From Anaerolineales bacterium (GTDB taxonomy: Bacteria > Chloroflexota > Anaerolineae > Aggregatilineales > UBA2796), in contig JABTTZ010000002.1 in assembly GCA_015075625.1 (NCBI GenBank), positions 124,001-188,000 of the forward strand: a stretch of 64,000 bases of DNA. The letters are read 5' to 3'. Each line of letters begins with the position of its first letter. Position 1 is the first letter of the stretch. The position numbers were made by a program, and so were the translations under genes. Positions 54,763 to 62,859 of the stretch are shown here, piece by piece. The notes beneath the pieces were generated by a model, which made no database searches, was not told the DNA's origin, and saw only the letters and a program-made list of their open reading frames with translations.

Positions 54763-55944
54763 CTAAACCAATGAATTCTGAATCTGACGCCCACTTGATT
54801 CCCTGATAATGAGATTAGGGGGCAAGAGCAAGCCATCCACAAGAGAGGACGTTCGCCCTTCGATGTGATCGATAAGCCGTTCCACAATGAGCGAGGCAAT
54901 CTCCAATACGGGCTGGCTAAGCGTCGTCAAAGTGGGGGTGAGGTGCTGTCCGCTGGGATCATCGTCAAAGCCTGTGACGGCAATATCGCCCCCAACCGAT
55001 AGCCCCGCTGCCTGAATTGCCTTCATCACCCCAATGGCAAGGGTGTCACTGATGCATACAATTGCCGTTGGGCGCAGTGGGGGCGGAAGCCGAAGCAGGT
55101 GCTGTGTGGCAGCAAAGGCATCTGCGGTGTAGTTCTCACTGTGGACAATCCAATCCGGGTGGGGGCTGATCTGCGCCCCCGCAAGGGCAAGGTGGTAGCC
55201 TTCCAGTCGCTCATCGCCACTCAACGAACCGGGGGGCCAGCCCATTGCCCCAATGCGTTTATGCCCTAGTTCAAGAAGGTGATTGACCACCGCCTTAACG
55301 CCCTGTCGCCCATCGACATCGACATAGGGAAACTGCCAATCATCATTTGCCCGTCCAAAGGCGACAAAGGGAACATTCATATCCATAAGCCAACGCACAC
55401 GCGGATCATCACGGTTGGTATCGGCAATGATGAAGCCATCGACCCGATTTGTCTGGACAAGTTCTAAAAAGGGGCGGGTCACTTGATCGGCGGGCTGAAC
55501 AAAGGTCAGCACGTGGTAGCCATACGCCTCAGCCGTTTGCGCCATCGCATAGGTAAAGCGATCCAAGACGGGGTTGGTATCATCGGGGGCAACGGTGTGC
55601 CAGGGATAGCCAATCAGACGGGTTCGACTGGCTTGAAGGTTACGGGCGGTGCTGTTCGGGCGATAGCCCAGTTGTTTGGCGGCACGCAGCACCCGCTCAC
55701 GGGTTTCGGCGCTCACCGGCGAACTGTTATTAAGAACGTAAGAAACCGTCGCAATGGAGACACCCGCCGCATGAGCCACATCATGAATGGTCACATTCAG
55801 ACGGTAGCCAAGCGTCTCTGCCGCCGTGAACACGGCGTTTTGGGTGGCGGCATCCGCCTCATCCTGACGGCTCAGAATACGGTAGGCGGTAATCACAGAG
55901 ACATTGCATTGTTCGGCAATATCACGCAAGGTTGGTGTTGGCAT
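54763..55944 (-). CDS. LacI-family regulator with two DNA-binding headpieces
   Basis: 393 aa, about 55 longer than usual LacI proteins. Residues 1-50 form a first headpiece (TLRDIAEQCNVSVITAYRIL, then ETLGYRLN). Residues 51-110 form a second one (TIHDVAHAAGVSIATVSYVL, then RAAKQLGYRPNSTARNLQAS), with the canonical hinge. The sugar-binding core follows, with FVAFGRAND and DIAVTGFDDDPSGQHLTP. The gene is co-transcribed with a GH65 phosphorylase, so a disaccharide is the likely effector. It probably controls its own promoter through the palindrome at 55975. Confidence 0.93.
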   Translation of the reverse strand: MPTPTLRDIAEQCNVSVITAYRILSRQDEADAATQNAVFTAAETLGYRLNVTIHDVAHAAGVSIATVSYVLNNSSPVSAETRERVLRAAKQLGYRPNSTARNLQASRTRLIGYPWHTVAPDDTNPVLDRFTYAMAQTAEAYGYHVLTFVQPADQVTRPFLELVQTNRVDGFIIADTNRDDPRVRWLMDMNVPFVAFGRANDDWQFPYVDVDGRQGVKAVVNHLLELGHKRIGAMGWPPGSLSGDERLEGYHLALAGAQISPHPDWIVHSENYTADAFAATQHLLRLPPPLRPTAIVCISDTLAIGVMKAIQAAGLSVGGDIAVTGFDDDPSGQHLTPTLTTLSQPVLEIASLIVERLIDHIEGRTSSLVDGLLLPPNLIIRESSGRQIQNSLV

Positions 55945-55961
55945 AGGGCAAAATGACTTTG

Positions 55962-55990
55962 GGTATAGAGCTAATTAAACGTTTAAGTAA
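55962..55990 (-). promoter_or_regulatory. Promoter of the lacI-GH65 operon with overlapping operator
   Basis: Minus-strand TTACTT (55985-55990) and TATACC (55962-55967) are 17 bp apart. Overlapping the -35 and spacer is the perfect 12-bp palindrome TTAAACGTTTAA (55975-55986), with the central CG typical of LacI-family operators. It lies 31 bp upstream of the start codon. Confidence 0.7.
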
Positions 55991-56046
55991 CCTATGAGAG
56001 ACTATAAACCAACGTGAAACAGTTTGTCAACCAAGTCATGAGAGGG

Positions 56047-56688
56047 TTAGGCGGGGATGAGGTATACACAGGACTCCGCATCGTCGGCAATCCGTCCCAT
56101 GCTGCGGGGGACAACGCCTACCAATCCAGAGATGAGGCGCATATCCATGACACACAAGTCGCTTTGTGCCGAAGAAAGCTGGTGGTAAGGGCAGTTCTGC
56201 GTTTTTAATAGATAGCCCTCTGGACACCGTTCCCATGTTGCCTCGTAGCCTTGCTCGTTCAGGTAGGTGACAACGTGATTGAGCCGTTCGGGGAGGGGAA
56301 CGCCAGCCAGGTGAGCGAGGCGCGAATTGGTAACCATCTGGTCGGCAACCCCTTCAAGAATCACATTCACATGGGGGCTGCCAAGTTGTGTTTTAAGCTG
56401 TTCTAAGAGGGCTGCCATGATGTTTTGGTAATTGTTGGGGAAGGTGCTGAGCGCTTTTTCTGTCAGTTTGTAGACGTATTGGGGTCGCCCCGGCGCCCCA
56501 CTGCGGCGCAAAACAGGCGGGGAGAGCAGGTCTTCCTCGCGCAGAATATCGAGATGATGGCGCACGGTCACAGCGGTGATGGTGTGCTGCATCCGCTGGC
56601 GCAGTGCGGTGACAATTTCCTCAACCGTCGCCTCCCCCTGGCTGCGCAAGATTTCTAAAATGCTCTTTCGGGTTGGCTGCATTTCCAT
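56047..56688 (-). CDS. Winged-helix regulator with cysteine cluster (SufR/ArsR-like)
   Basis: 213 aa. Residues 5-75 form a winged helix (SQGEATVEEIVTALRQRM, then TVRHHLDILREEDLLSPP). The C-terminal region carries Cys-x10-Cys-x12-Cys, with CPYHQL and SDLC, plus a last Cys in DDAESCVYL. This recalls the iron-sulfur-binding SufR family, although spacings differ. A metal- or redox-sensing repressor is likely. It is divergent from a CocE hydrolase gene. Target unknown. Confidence 0.78.
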   Translation of the reverse strand: MEMQPTRKSILEILRSQGEATVEEIVTALRQRMQHTITAVTVRHHLDILREEDLLSPPVLRRSGAPGRPQYVYKLTEKALSTFPNNYQNIMAALLEQLKTQLGSPHVNVILEGVADQMVTNSRLAHLAGVPLPERLNHVVTYLNEQGYEATWERCPEGYLLKTQNCPYHQLSSAQSDLCVMDMRLISGLVGVVPRSMGRIADDAESCVYLIPA

Positions 56689-56732
56689 AACAAGGGTACT
56701 TTCGTCACCAAACTACATCGGCTATCTCTCTA

Positions 56733-56749
56733 ATTATACGATCAATCGT
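56733..56749 (-). promoter_or_regulatory. Putative autoregulatory site at the regulator's promoter
   Basis: A perfect minus-strand TATAAT (56733-56738) is overlapped by the inverted repeat ACGAT-CA-ATCGT (56738-56749). No good -35 was found. It may be the regulator's own operator. Confidence 0.3.
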
Positions 56750-56824
56750 CGTTGAGGCGAGACGAAATCATTCGGATCGGTTTACAATCCTCCTATGAAC
56801 GTTCTTCATTAGGAAAGACACCGC

Positions 56825-58696
56825 ATGACGACCCGTTTCCGCCTTCTGATCCTCCTCATTGTGAGCGCCCTCCTGATGGGCATCACCACGTCATTCATCC
56901 GCGCTCAGGATGACCCAACGAAAATTTCCCGTTTGGGGGAATACCGAGGCTACGGTGAGTCGATCTACGATTCGTGGGTGCGTACCTCACAGTATGTGCC
57001 TGTGCGCGATGGGACACGCCTCGCCGTTGATATTGTCTATCCGGCAGAGGGGGGCAAGATCGCCCAGGGGCAGTTTCCCATCCTGTTTGTCCACGAGCGT
57101 TACGGACGGGCAGACATCGTAAACGGACAAGCGGTAACGCTGGCAAACTACCTTCCTTTTTGGGCGGTGTGGGTGCGGCATGGCTATGTGTTGGTCGTTG
57201 CCGATGTGCGCGGAGGGGGAGCATCGTTTGGCTACCGCACAGGCGAACACACCGACACCGATTCGCAAGACGCCTACGATTTGATCGACTGGCTGGTAGG
57301 GCAGTCGTGGTCAAGCGGCAAGGTCGGGATGATGGGCGTCTCGGCAAACGGGATCAGCCAATGGTTAGCGGCGGGGTCGGGACATCCGGCGTTGAAGGCA
57401 ATCGTCCCCCAAATGACGATTTTCGATCTCTATGATTTTGTCTATCCGGGGGGGATTTACCGCTATGAGTTCTTGCAGGCATGGGCGCGGAACGTTCACC
57501 GCTTGGACATTGAGGAAATGCCTGTCCCTGTTGATGAGAGCGAGGCGTACGTCGCCGCACAGGAAGAACACAGCAAAAACCTGAACGTCTACGAATCGTC
57601 CAAAGGGCAGCCCTACCGCGACAGCCAATGGGGTGAACCGCCCCACCCCGCCTATGCCGATTGGTCAGCCCACCGGATGGCGGCGCGGATCAACGCGGCA
57701 AATACAGTGGCTGTCTATCAGATTGCCGGATGGTACGATATGTGGGCGGGGGCGCAGGCGTTTTGGTACAACAATTTGACCGTTCCTCAGAGGATTGTAT
57801 TCACGCCCTATTCGCATGGGGCAGGTTTTGTGAAGGGCTGGCAAGCCTTCATTAAACCGCTGGTGAACGATACGTTTGATGATCTCTTTGCCCTCAATTT
57901 CCAACTGAACGAACACCTGCGCTTTTTCGATTACCATCTGAAGGGAATCGACAATGGAATCATGGATGAGCCGCCCGTGTGGTATTACACGATGGGCGCT
58001 CCGGCGGGTGAGGGGTGGCGTTCGGCAGAGGCGTTTCCGCTTCCCAACGAAGTGCGCACCCCATTTTATCTGGGGCTAGGTGGATCGCTGACCGAGCAAG
58101 TGGGCGAACCCTTTGGGGCGTCGTATAGGGTGGATTACAGCACGACGATGGGGACGACGACGCGCTGGCACAACGGACATGGCGGCGCCTTTGGCTACCC
58201 TGATATGAGCGCCCAAGCGGAAAAATCGCTCACCTTCACCACTGACCCCTTAAGCGAGGCGATGGAGATCACCGGCTTTCCGGTTGCCCATCTATGGGTG
58301 AGTTCCTCCACCGATGATGTGGATGTCTTTGTCTACCTTGAGGAGGTCGATGAGAATGGTCATGCTTACCCACTTGTGGAAGGGATGCTTCGCGCCTCAC
58401 ATCGGAAGATGTCCGACGCCCCCTACACGATGATGGGCTTGCCCTACCAGCGCAGTTTTGCCGAGGACATTCAACCCTTAGTAGCGGGCGGCGATCCAGT
58501 GGAATTGGTGATCGGCTTGCTGCCGACTTCCAACATCATCGATGCCGGACACCGGATTCGGCTGCGGATCACAGGGGCGGATAAAGATAATCATCTCACA
58601 CCGGAGGTTAGCCCGCCGCCGCTGCTCTCGCTTGTTTTTGACGGTGGAGCGCACCCCTCGCGGATTGTGCTGCCCGTGATTCCGGCGGGGAAGTAG
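56825..58696 (+). CDS. CocE/NonD-family exported hydrolase (X-Pro dipeptidyl-peptidase type)
   Basis: 623 aa with an N-terminal signal peptide (hydrophobic core residues 5-20, cleavage near TSFIRA). The hydrolase part shows DGTRLAVDIVYPAE, DVRGGGASFGYRTGEH, and nucleophile elbow GVSANG with Ser173; the His and Asp are expected in SHGAGFVKGW and the middle. The C-terminal part holds the XPDP jelly-roll domain, with HLWVSSSTDDVDVFVYLEEV. Members act on esters, beta-lactams or dipeptides; the natural substrate is not clear. Promoter uncertain. Confidence 0.92.
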   Translation: MTTRFRLLILLIVSALLMGITTSFIRAQDDPTKISRLGEYRGYGESIYDSWVRTSQYVPVRDGTRLAVDIVYPAEGGKIAQGQFPILFVHERYGRADIVNGQAVTLANYLPFWAVWVRHGYVLVVADVRGGGASFGYRTGEHTDTDSQDAYDLIDWLVGQSWSSGKVGMMGVSANGISQWLAAGSGHPALKAIVPQMTIFDLYDFVYPGGIYRYEFLQAWARNVHRLDIEEMPVPVDESEAYVAAQEEHSKNLNVYESSKGQPYRDSQWGEPPHPAYADWSAHRMAARINAANTVAVYQIAGWYDMWAGAQAFWYNNLTVPQRIVFTPYSHGAGFVKGWQAFIKPLVNDTFDDLFALNFQLNEHLRFFDYHLKGIDNGIMDEPPVWYYTMGAPAGEGWRSAEAFPLPNEVRTPFYLGLGGSLTEQVGEPFGASYRVDYSTTMGTTTRWHNGHGGAFGYPDMSAQAEKSLTFTTDPLSEAMEITGFPVAHLWVSSSTDDVDVFVYLEEVDENGHAYPLVEGMLRASHRKMSDAPYTMMGLPYQRSFAEDIQPLVAGGDPVELVIGLLPTSNIIDAGHRIRLRITGADKDNHLTPEVSPPPLLSLVFDGGAHPSRIVLPVIPAGK

Positions 58697-58698
58697 CC

Positions 58699-58744
58699 AT
58701 GTGCTCTTGGTAGGGAGGTATCCCCTCTACCTAGAGCACATTTT
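58699..58744 (+). terminator. Intrinsic terminator after the CocE-type gene
   Basis: Arms ATGTGCTCT (58699-58707) and AGAGCACAT (58733-58741), with an inner GGTAG/CTACC stem, followed by TTTT. It is just after the stop codon at 58696. Confidence 0.85.
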
Positions 58745-58779
58745 GGTAAGTTAGACCATCTTCAGGGCAGCATTATTTT

Positions 58780-59607
58780 TTATTTCCACTGTCCAGTAAC
58801 GGGCAGCCAACCAGCACCTCCCTGACCATAGACGAAGGTGATGTCCGCCTCGCCAGTGGTGTTGCTGTTGCGCAAGAAAAACTGAGAGAGTGCTGGATCG
58901 TAAAGCCCCACCGTCGTGATTCCATCCAAATCCCAATCGCCCACTACAGGTAGCCAACCAGACTTTGGGTTGCCATAAAGCACATTGAACGTTTTTCCCG
59001 TCGTGTTGCTGTTTCGCAAGGAAAATAGGGTGGTTTGTGGGTTATACCAACCGACGGTTGTCTCGCCATCACCATCCCAATCCCCCGTCACAGGCAGCAT
59101 TCCCACTTCGCCTAGCACAAACTGAATATCGGCAGTTCCTTCGGTATTCGTGTTGCGCAAATACCATGTGGCAGTGGTTGGATCGACTAACCCTATTGTG
59201 ATCATCCCATCGCCATCCCAATCGCCCACAATAGGCAGCCAACCAGACTTGGGCGATCCAAAGACCACCGTCAGATCGGCAATGCCTGTGGTGTTGCTGT
59301 TGCGCAGAAAAAAGACGGACGTTTCTGGGTCATAAAGACCGGGCGTGTCTACCCCATCGCCATCCCAATCGCCCACAAGGGGCAGCCAGTTGCTCTGTGG
59401 GCTGCCAAACGTGACGGTTATATCGGCAACCCCTTCCGAACTTTCGGTGCGAAGGTAGAAATTTGCCTCGGTGGGATTGTACAAACCAATTGTGTCGGGC
59501 GTCGTTGTCTGCGCGGATGCCACATGGTGTGATCGATGGTGAGAGAGCGCTACGAAAGTGAGGGCGATTAACACGACTATCAAGCGGCGTGTCTTAGGAT
59601 ATATCAT
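58780..59607 (-). CDS. Exported FG-GAP/VCBS-like repeat protein
   Basis: 275 aa from the ATG at 59607 (MIYPKTRR), preceded by GGAG; the longer start at 59640 is less likely. A signal peptide (residues 6-20, cleavage near ASA) is followed by five tandem repeats of about 47 residues. Each has GLYDP, FFLRNSNTTG, ADITV.FG and GWLPVVGDWDGDG, the DxDxDG loop being calcium-binding-like. Beta-propeller or surface-adhesin roles are typical; the partner is unknown. No anchor is seen. Confidence 0.85.
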   Translation of the reverse strand: MIYPKTRRLIVVLIALTFVALSHHRSHHVASAQTTTPDTIGLYNPTEANFYLRTESSEGVADITVTFGSPQSNWLPLVGDWDGDGVDTPGLYDPETSVFFLRNSNTTGIADLTVVFGSPKSGWLPIVGDWDGDGMITIGLVDPTTATWYLRNTNTEGTADIQFVLGEVGMLPVTGDWDGDGETTVGWYNPQTTLFSLRNSNTTGKTFNVLYGNPKSGWLPVVGDWDLDGITTVGLYDPALSQFFLRNSNTTGEADITFVYGQGGAGWLPVTGQWK

Positions 59608-59703
59608 TAATAAACTCCAGTCTAGCGAGGGTATCCACAAAAGGGCGGCGCATAGTGTATCCTAGAGAGTGGGCAGTGATGATGAACGTAGGATGATCGT
59701 TTC

Positions 59704-60495
59704 ATGTCCAGCGAAAAGCAGCGGATTGATATCCTTCTGGTGGAGCGCGGGGCGGCGCTCACCCGCGAACTTGCCCGCCGTTACATTATGGCGGGTGAGG
59801 TCAGCGTGAATGGGCAGGTGATTGACAAACCCGGCACACGAGTCCCTGCCGATGCGCATATTACCCTTCGGGCTGCGCCACGCTTTGTTAGCCGCGGAGG
59901 AGAGAAATTGGCGGCGGCGCTGGACACTTTCAAGATTGCTGTCGAGGGGGCTATCTGCGCCGATGTCGGGGCGAGTACAGGGGGATTCACCGATTGCTTG
60001 CTTCAGCGTGGGGCAGCAAAAATCTATGCCCTTGATGTCGGCTATGGGCAGTTGGATTACCGCCTCCGCACGGATGAGCGCATCGTCGTCATGGAGCGCA
60101 CGAACGCTCGTTATGTAGAGGCGCTTCCCGAACGCCCAACCTTCGTTTGCGTCGATGCCTCGTTCATCTCCCTCCGCTTGCTTCTCCCGGTGATTCGCGG
60201 TTGGCTGCCAGCACGGGCGGGGATTGTCACCCTGATCAAACCACAATTTGAGGCGGGGCGTCAGGATGTGGGCAAGAATGGGGTGGTGAAAGATGCGGCG
60301 ATCCACCGGCGGGTGGTCGCTGAGATTCTGAGTGCGGCGCAAGGGGAAGGGTTTGCCGTGCGCGGGCTGATTCCTAGCCCGCTGATCGGTCCCGCCGGAA
60401 ATAAAGAATTCCTCGCGTGGTTGGTATGGGGCGAAGGGGAGTCGCTTGATATGGCGGCGGCGATTGCCGAGGCAATCCCTGAAAACACAGGGTGA
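59704..60495 (+). CDS. tlyA: TlyA family rRNA 2'-O-methyltransferase
   Basis: 263 aa. An N-terminal S4 domain (RIDILLVERGAALTRELARR) binds RNA; a Rossmann methyltransferase domain follows, with the SAM motif CADVGASTGGFTDCLLQRG, the ALDVGYGQLDYRL strand, and the catalytic Lys near LIKPQFEAGR. It methylates 2'-O of cytidine in 16S and 23S rRNA, giving capreomycin susceptibility in mycobacteria. Confidence 0.95.
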   Translation: MSSEKQRIDILLVERGAALTRELARRYIMAGEVSVNGQVIDKPGTRVPADAHITLRAAPRFVSRGGEKLAAALDTFKIAVEGAICADVGASTGGFTDCLLQRGAAKIYALDVGYGQLDYRLRTDERIVVMERTNARYVEALPERPTFVCVDASFISLRLLLPVIRGWLPARAGIVTLIKPQFEAGRQDVGKNGVVKDAAIHRRVVAEILSAAQGEGFAVRGLIPSPLIGPAGNKEFLAWLVWGEGESLDMAAAIAEAIPENTG

Positions 60496-60543
60496 GCATG
60501 GCATTAAGGCAAGTGGTTTTGTCGTGATCTTGCCCGGATGGGC

Positions 60544-60571
60544 TTGACGCTCCCGCGCCTGTGTGTACAAT
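60544..60571 (+). promoter_or_regulatory. Promoter of the greA-lysS operon
   Basis: TTGACG (60544-60549) and TACAAT (60566-60571), 16 bp apart. The transcript would have a leader of about 155 nt before the greA start. A palindrome CCCACGTCGTGGG lies in the leader at about 60690-60702. Confidence 0.75.
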
Positions 60572-60732
60572 ACGATTATGGGGTGCGCTTTTACGGATTG
60601 CCCCAACATATGTCGGCGCATCGCGCAGACGATACGAAACAGAGAGATCGCCCGTTGAGGCGGTCATTTGTTTTTCCCCTCCGATGCCGCCCACGTCGTG
60701 GGATGTTTCACCATCCGAAACGGAGAATCACC

Positions 60733-61221
60733 ATGTCCGACCCAATCAATTATCTGACCAAAGAAGGTTATGCCGAACTTGAGGCGCGTCTTGAATACCT
60801 GCGCACGGTGCGCCGCGCAGAGGTTGCCGAGCGTCTCCATCTTGCCCTTGACGAAGGCGGTGAACTGGTCGAAAACGCCGAATACGAGGACGCCAAAACA
60901 GAGCAAGCTTTCCTCGAAGGGGAGATCATGCGGCTAGAGACAATTCTTAGCCGCGCTGAATTGATTGAGAAAGACACCTCCCCCAAAAAGGGGAAAAAGC
61001 CCGAAGTCCGCCTGGGGGATAAAGTGGTCGTTAGCGAAAAAGGGAGTAAAGAGACGGAGACCTTTCACCTTGTGGGCGCGGCAGAGGCAGACCCCCGCAA
61101 AGGGCGTATTTCCAACGAAAGCCCCATGGGGCGGGCGCTTTTAGGCAAAAAAGTGGGCGAGAAGATCACTGTCAAAGCTCCGGCTGGCGATATTGTGTAC
61201 ACGATTAAGGGGATTGAGTAG
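60733..61221 (+). CDS. greA: Transcription elongation factor GreA
   Basis: 162 aa from the ATG at 60733 (MSDPINYLTKEGYAELEARL); the longer open frame upstream includes the promoter. GreA rescues backtracked RNA polymerase by stimulating transcript cleavage. The coiled-coil tip acidic residues are in DEGGELVENAEYEDAK. The C-terminal GDIVYTIKGIE is family-typical. GGAGA precedes the ATG. Confidence 0.96.
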   Translation: MSDPINYLTKEGYAELEARLEYLRTVRRAEVAERLHLALDEGGELVENAEYEDAKTEQAFLEGEIMRLETILSRAELIEKDTSPKKGKKPEVRLGDKVVVSEKGSKETETFHLVGAAEADPRKGRISNESPMGRALLGKKVGEKITVKAPAGDIVYTIKGIE

Positions 61222-61230
61222 GCACATCCT

Positions 61231-62763
61231 ATGCTTTTTGAACCAAACAAGCTGGAACAAGAACGGCTTGATAAGCTGGAACGGCTGCGGAAGGCTGGCA
61301 TTGATCCCTTCCCCGGCACAGTCACGCGCACCCACACGATTCAAGCAGCGGTAAAGGCGTTTACCGCTGCCGAACATGCCGCCACACCCGAATCGCTGGC
61401 TGCGCCCATTCAAGTGGCGGTATGCGGGCGCTTGAGGTCGATCCGCACGGGGGGCAAGGTTTGCTTTGCCCATATTGAAGATGGCACTGGGCGCGTTCAG
61501 CTTTTTATTCGGATTGATTACGTTGGTGAGGACACCTACCAGATGTTCCTCCACGATGTCGATCTGTTTGACTTTTTGAATGTGGAAGGCGTCATGATGC
61601 GCACCCGTGCCGGAGAGATCAGCGTTGAGGTGCGCCGTCTGAGCATCATTGTCAAAACGATCAGCCCTTTGCCGGTGGTCAAAACAAGTGAGGTTGATGG
61701 GCAAAGCGTCTCGCACGGCGGGTTCACCAATGTCGAAGAACGCTATCGGCAGCGCTACGCCGATCTCGCCGTGAATCCAGAGGTGCGCGAGGTTTTTAAG
61801 GTGCGCTCAAAGGTGATCCGCACCATCCGTAATTTTTTGGATGATCAGGGCTTTCTTGAAGTAGAAACGCCCGTCCTTCAGCCCATTTACGGCGGCGCAG
61901 CGGCACGCCCCTTCAAGACCCATCACAACCAGTTGAAGCAAGACCTTTTCTTACGCATCAGCTTTGAGCTTTACCTCAAGCGTCTTTTGGTGGGGATGTA
62001 CGATGCGGTCTACGAAATCGGGCGTGATTTTCGCAATGAGGGAATCAGTTTCAAGCACAACACAGAATTCACCATGCTTGAATGGTATCAAGCATATGTC
62101 GATTACACCCATACGATGACCCTTGTCGAGCAGCTTCTTGCCTCGGCTGCCCAAGCTGTGACGGGGACAACCGAAATTACCTATGCGGATCATCTGATTC
62201 AATTTGCCCCCCCTTGGCGGCGGTGGGCAATGCGCGACGCGATCCGCGAGATGGCGGGGATCGATTATGTCGATTACCCCGACGCGGAGTCCCTCTCGGC
62301 AGCAATGCGGGCAAAGGGCATGACGTTTAAAGAAGGGCTGCCCTGGGGAAAACTGGTGGAGCATCTGCTTAGTGAATTTGTTGAGCCAACCTTGATCCAA
62401 CCAACGTTCATCTGCGATTACCCCCGCGATATTTCGCCGTTTGCAAAGGGCGTTCCGGGTGACCCGCTCCATGTTCAGCGTTTTGAGTTTTACATCGCAG
62501 GCATGGAGTTTGGCAACTGCTTTACCGAGTTGAACGATCCGCTTGATCAGGAGCAGCGTTTCCTTGATATGGCAAAGACCTTCACCAGCGGGGACGATGA
62601 CGAAACCCTTCTTGATGAAGATTACCTTCGCGCCATGCGGTATGGGATGCCCCCCAACAGCGGGGTTGGGATTGGGATTGATCGGCTCGTCATGCTGCTG
62701 ACCAATCGGCGAACGATCCGTGAAGTGCTGCTTTATCCCCACCTGCGGGATAAAGAGGAGTAA
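61231..62763 (+). CDS. lysS: Lysyl-tRNA synthetase (class II)
   Basis: 510 aa. The N-terminal OB-fold binds the anticodon (VAVCGRLRSIRTGGKVCFAH). Class II motif 2 is seen as FRNEGISFKHNTEFTMLEWY and motif 3 as GVGIGIDRLVMLLT. It charges tRNA(Lys). It lies 9 bp after greA; the greA-lysS pairing is common. Confidence 0.97.
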   Translation: MLFEPNKLEQERLDKLERLRKAGIDPFPGTVTRTHTIQAAVKAFTAAEHAATPESLAAPIQVAVCGRLRSIRTGGKVCFAHIEDGTGRVQLFIRIDYVGEDTYQMFLHDVDLFDFLNVEGVMMRTRAGEISVEVRRLSIIVKTISPLPVVKTSEVDGQSVSHGGFTNVEERYRQRYADLAVNPEVREVFKVRSKVIRTIRNFLDDQGFLEVETPVLQPIYGGAAARPFKTHHNQLKQDLFLRISFELYLKRLLVGMYDAVYEIGRDFRNEGISFKHNTEFTMLEWYQAYVDYTHTMTLVEQLLASAAQAVTGTTEITYADHLIQFAPPWRRWAMRDAIREMAGIDYVDYPDAESLSAAMRAKGMTFKEGLPWGKLVEHLLSEFVEPTLIQPTFICDYPRDISPFAKGVPGDPLHVQRFEFYIAGMEFGNCFTELNDPLDQEQRFLDMAKTFTSGDDDETLLDEDYLRAMRYGMPPNSGVGIGIDRLVMLLTNRRTIREVLLYPHLRDKEE

Positions 62764-62768
62764 GTGCA

Positions 62769-62799
62769 GGGGGTGACGGTAGATGCTGCTGTCGCCCCC
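62769..62799. terminator. Hairpin between convergent lysS and histidine kinase
   Basis: GGGGGTGACGG (62769-62779) can pair with CTGTCGCCCCC (62789-62799) with two wobble positions. No U-run follows, so terminator activity is not certain. Confidence 0.4.
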
Positions 62800-62859
62800 C
62801 CAACTCTTACACAAGAGAGGGGGTGCTTACCATGCGCCTTTAGCTTTCCCCTTTGAAAA

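Noticed and set aside
53272-54774. 500-residue open frame antisense to the GH65 gene
   Set aside because: The opposite strand has an unmistakable GH65 phosphorylase; this frame has no recognisable motif and runs across its start.
58780-59607. Regular ~140-bp spacing of similar sequence suggesting a CRISPR-like array
   Set aside because: The repeats are in frame, encode a ~47-residue protein motif, and have no short identical repeats with unique spacers.
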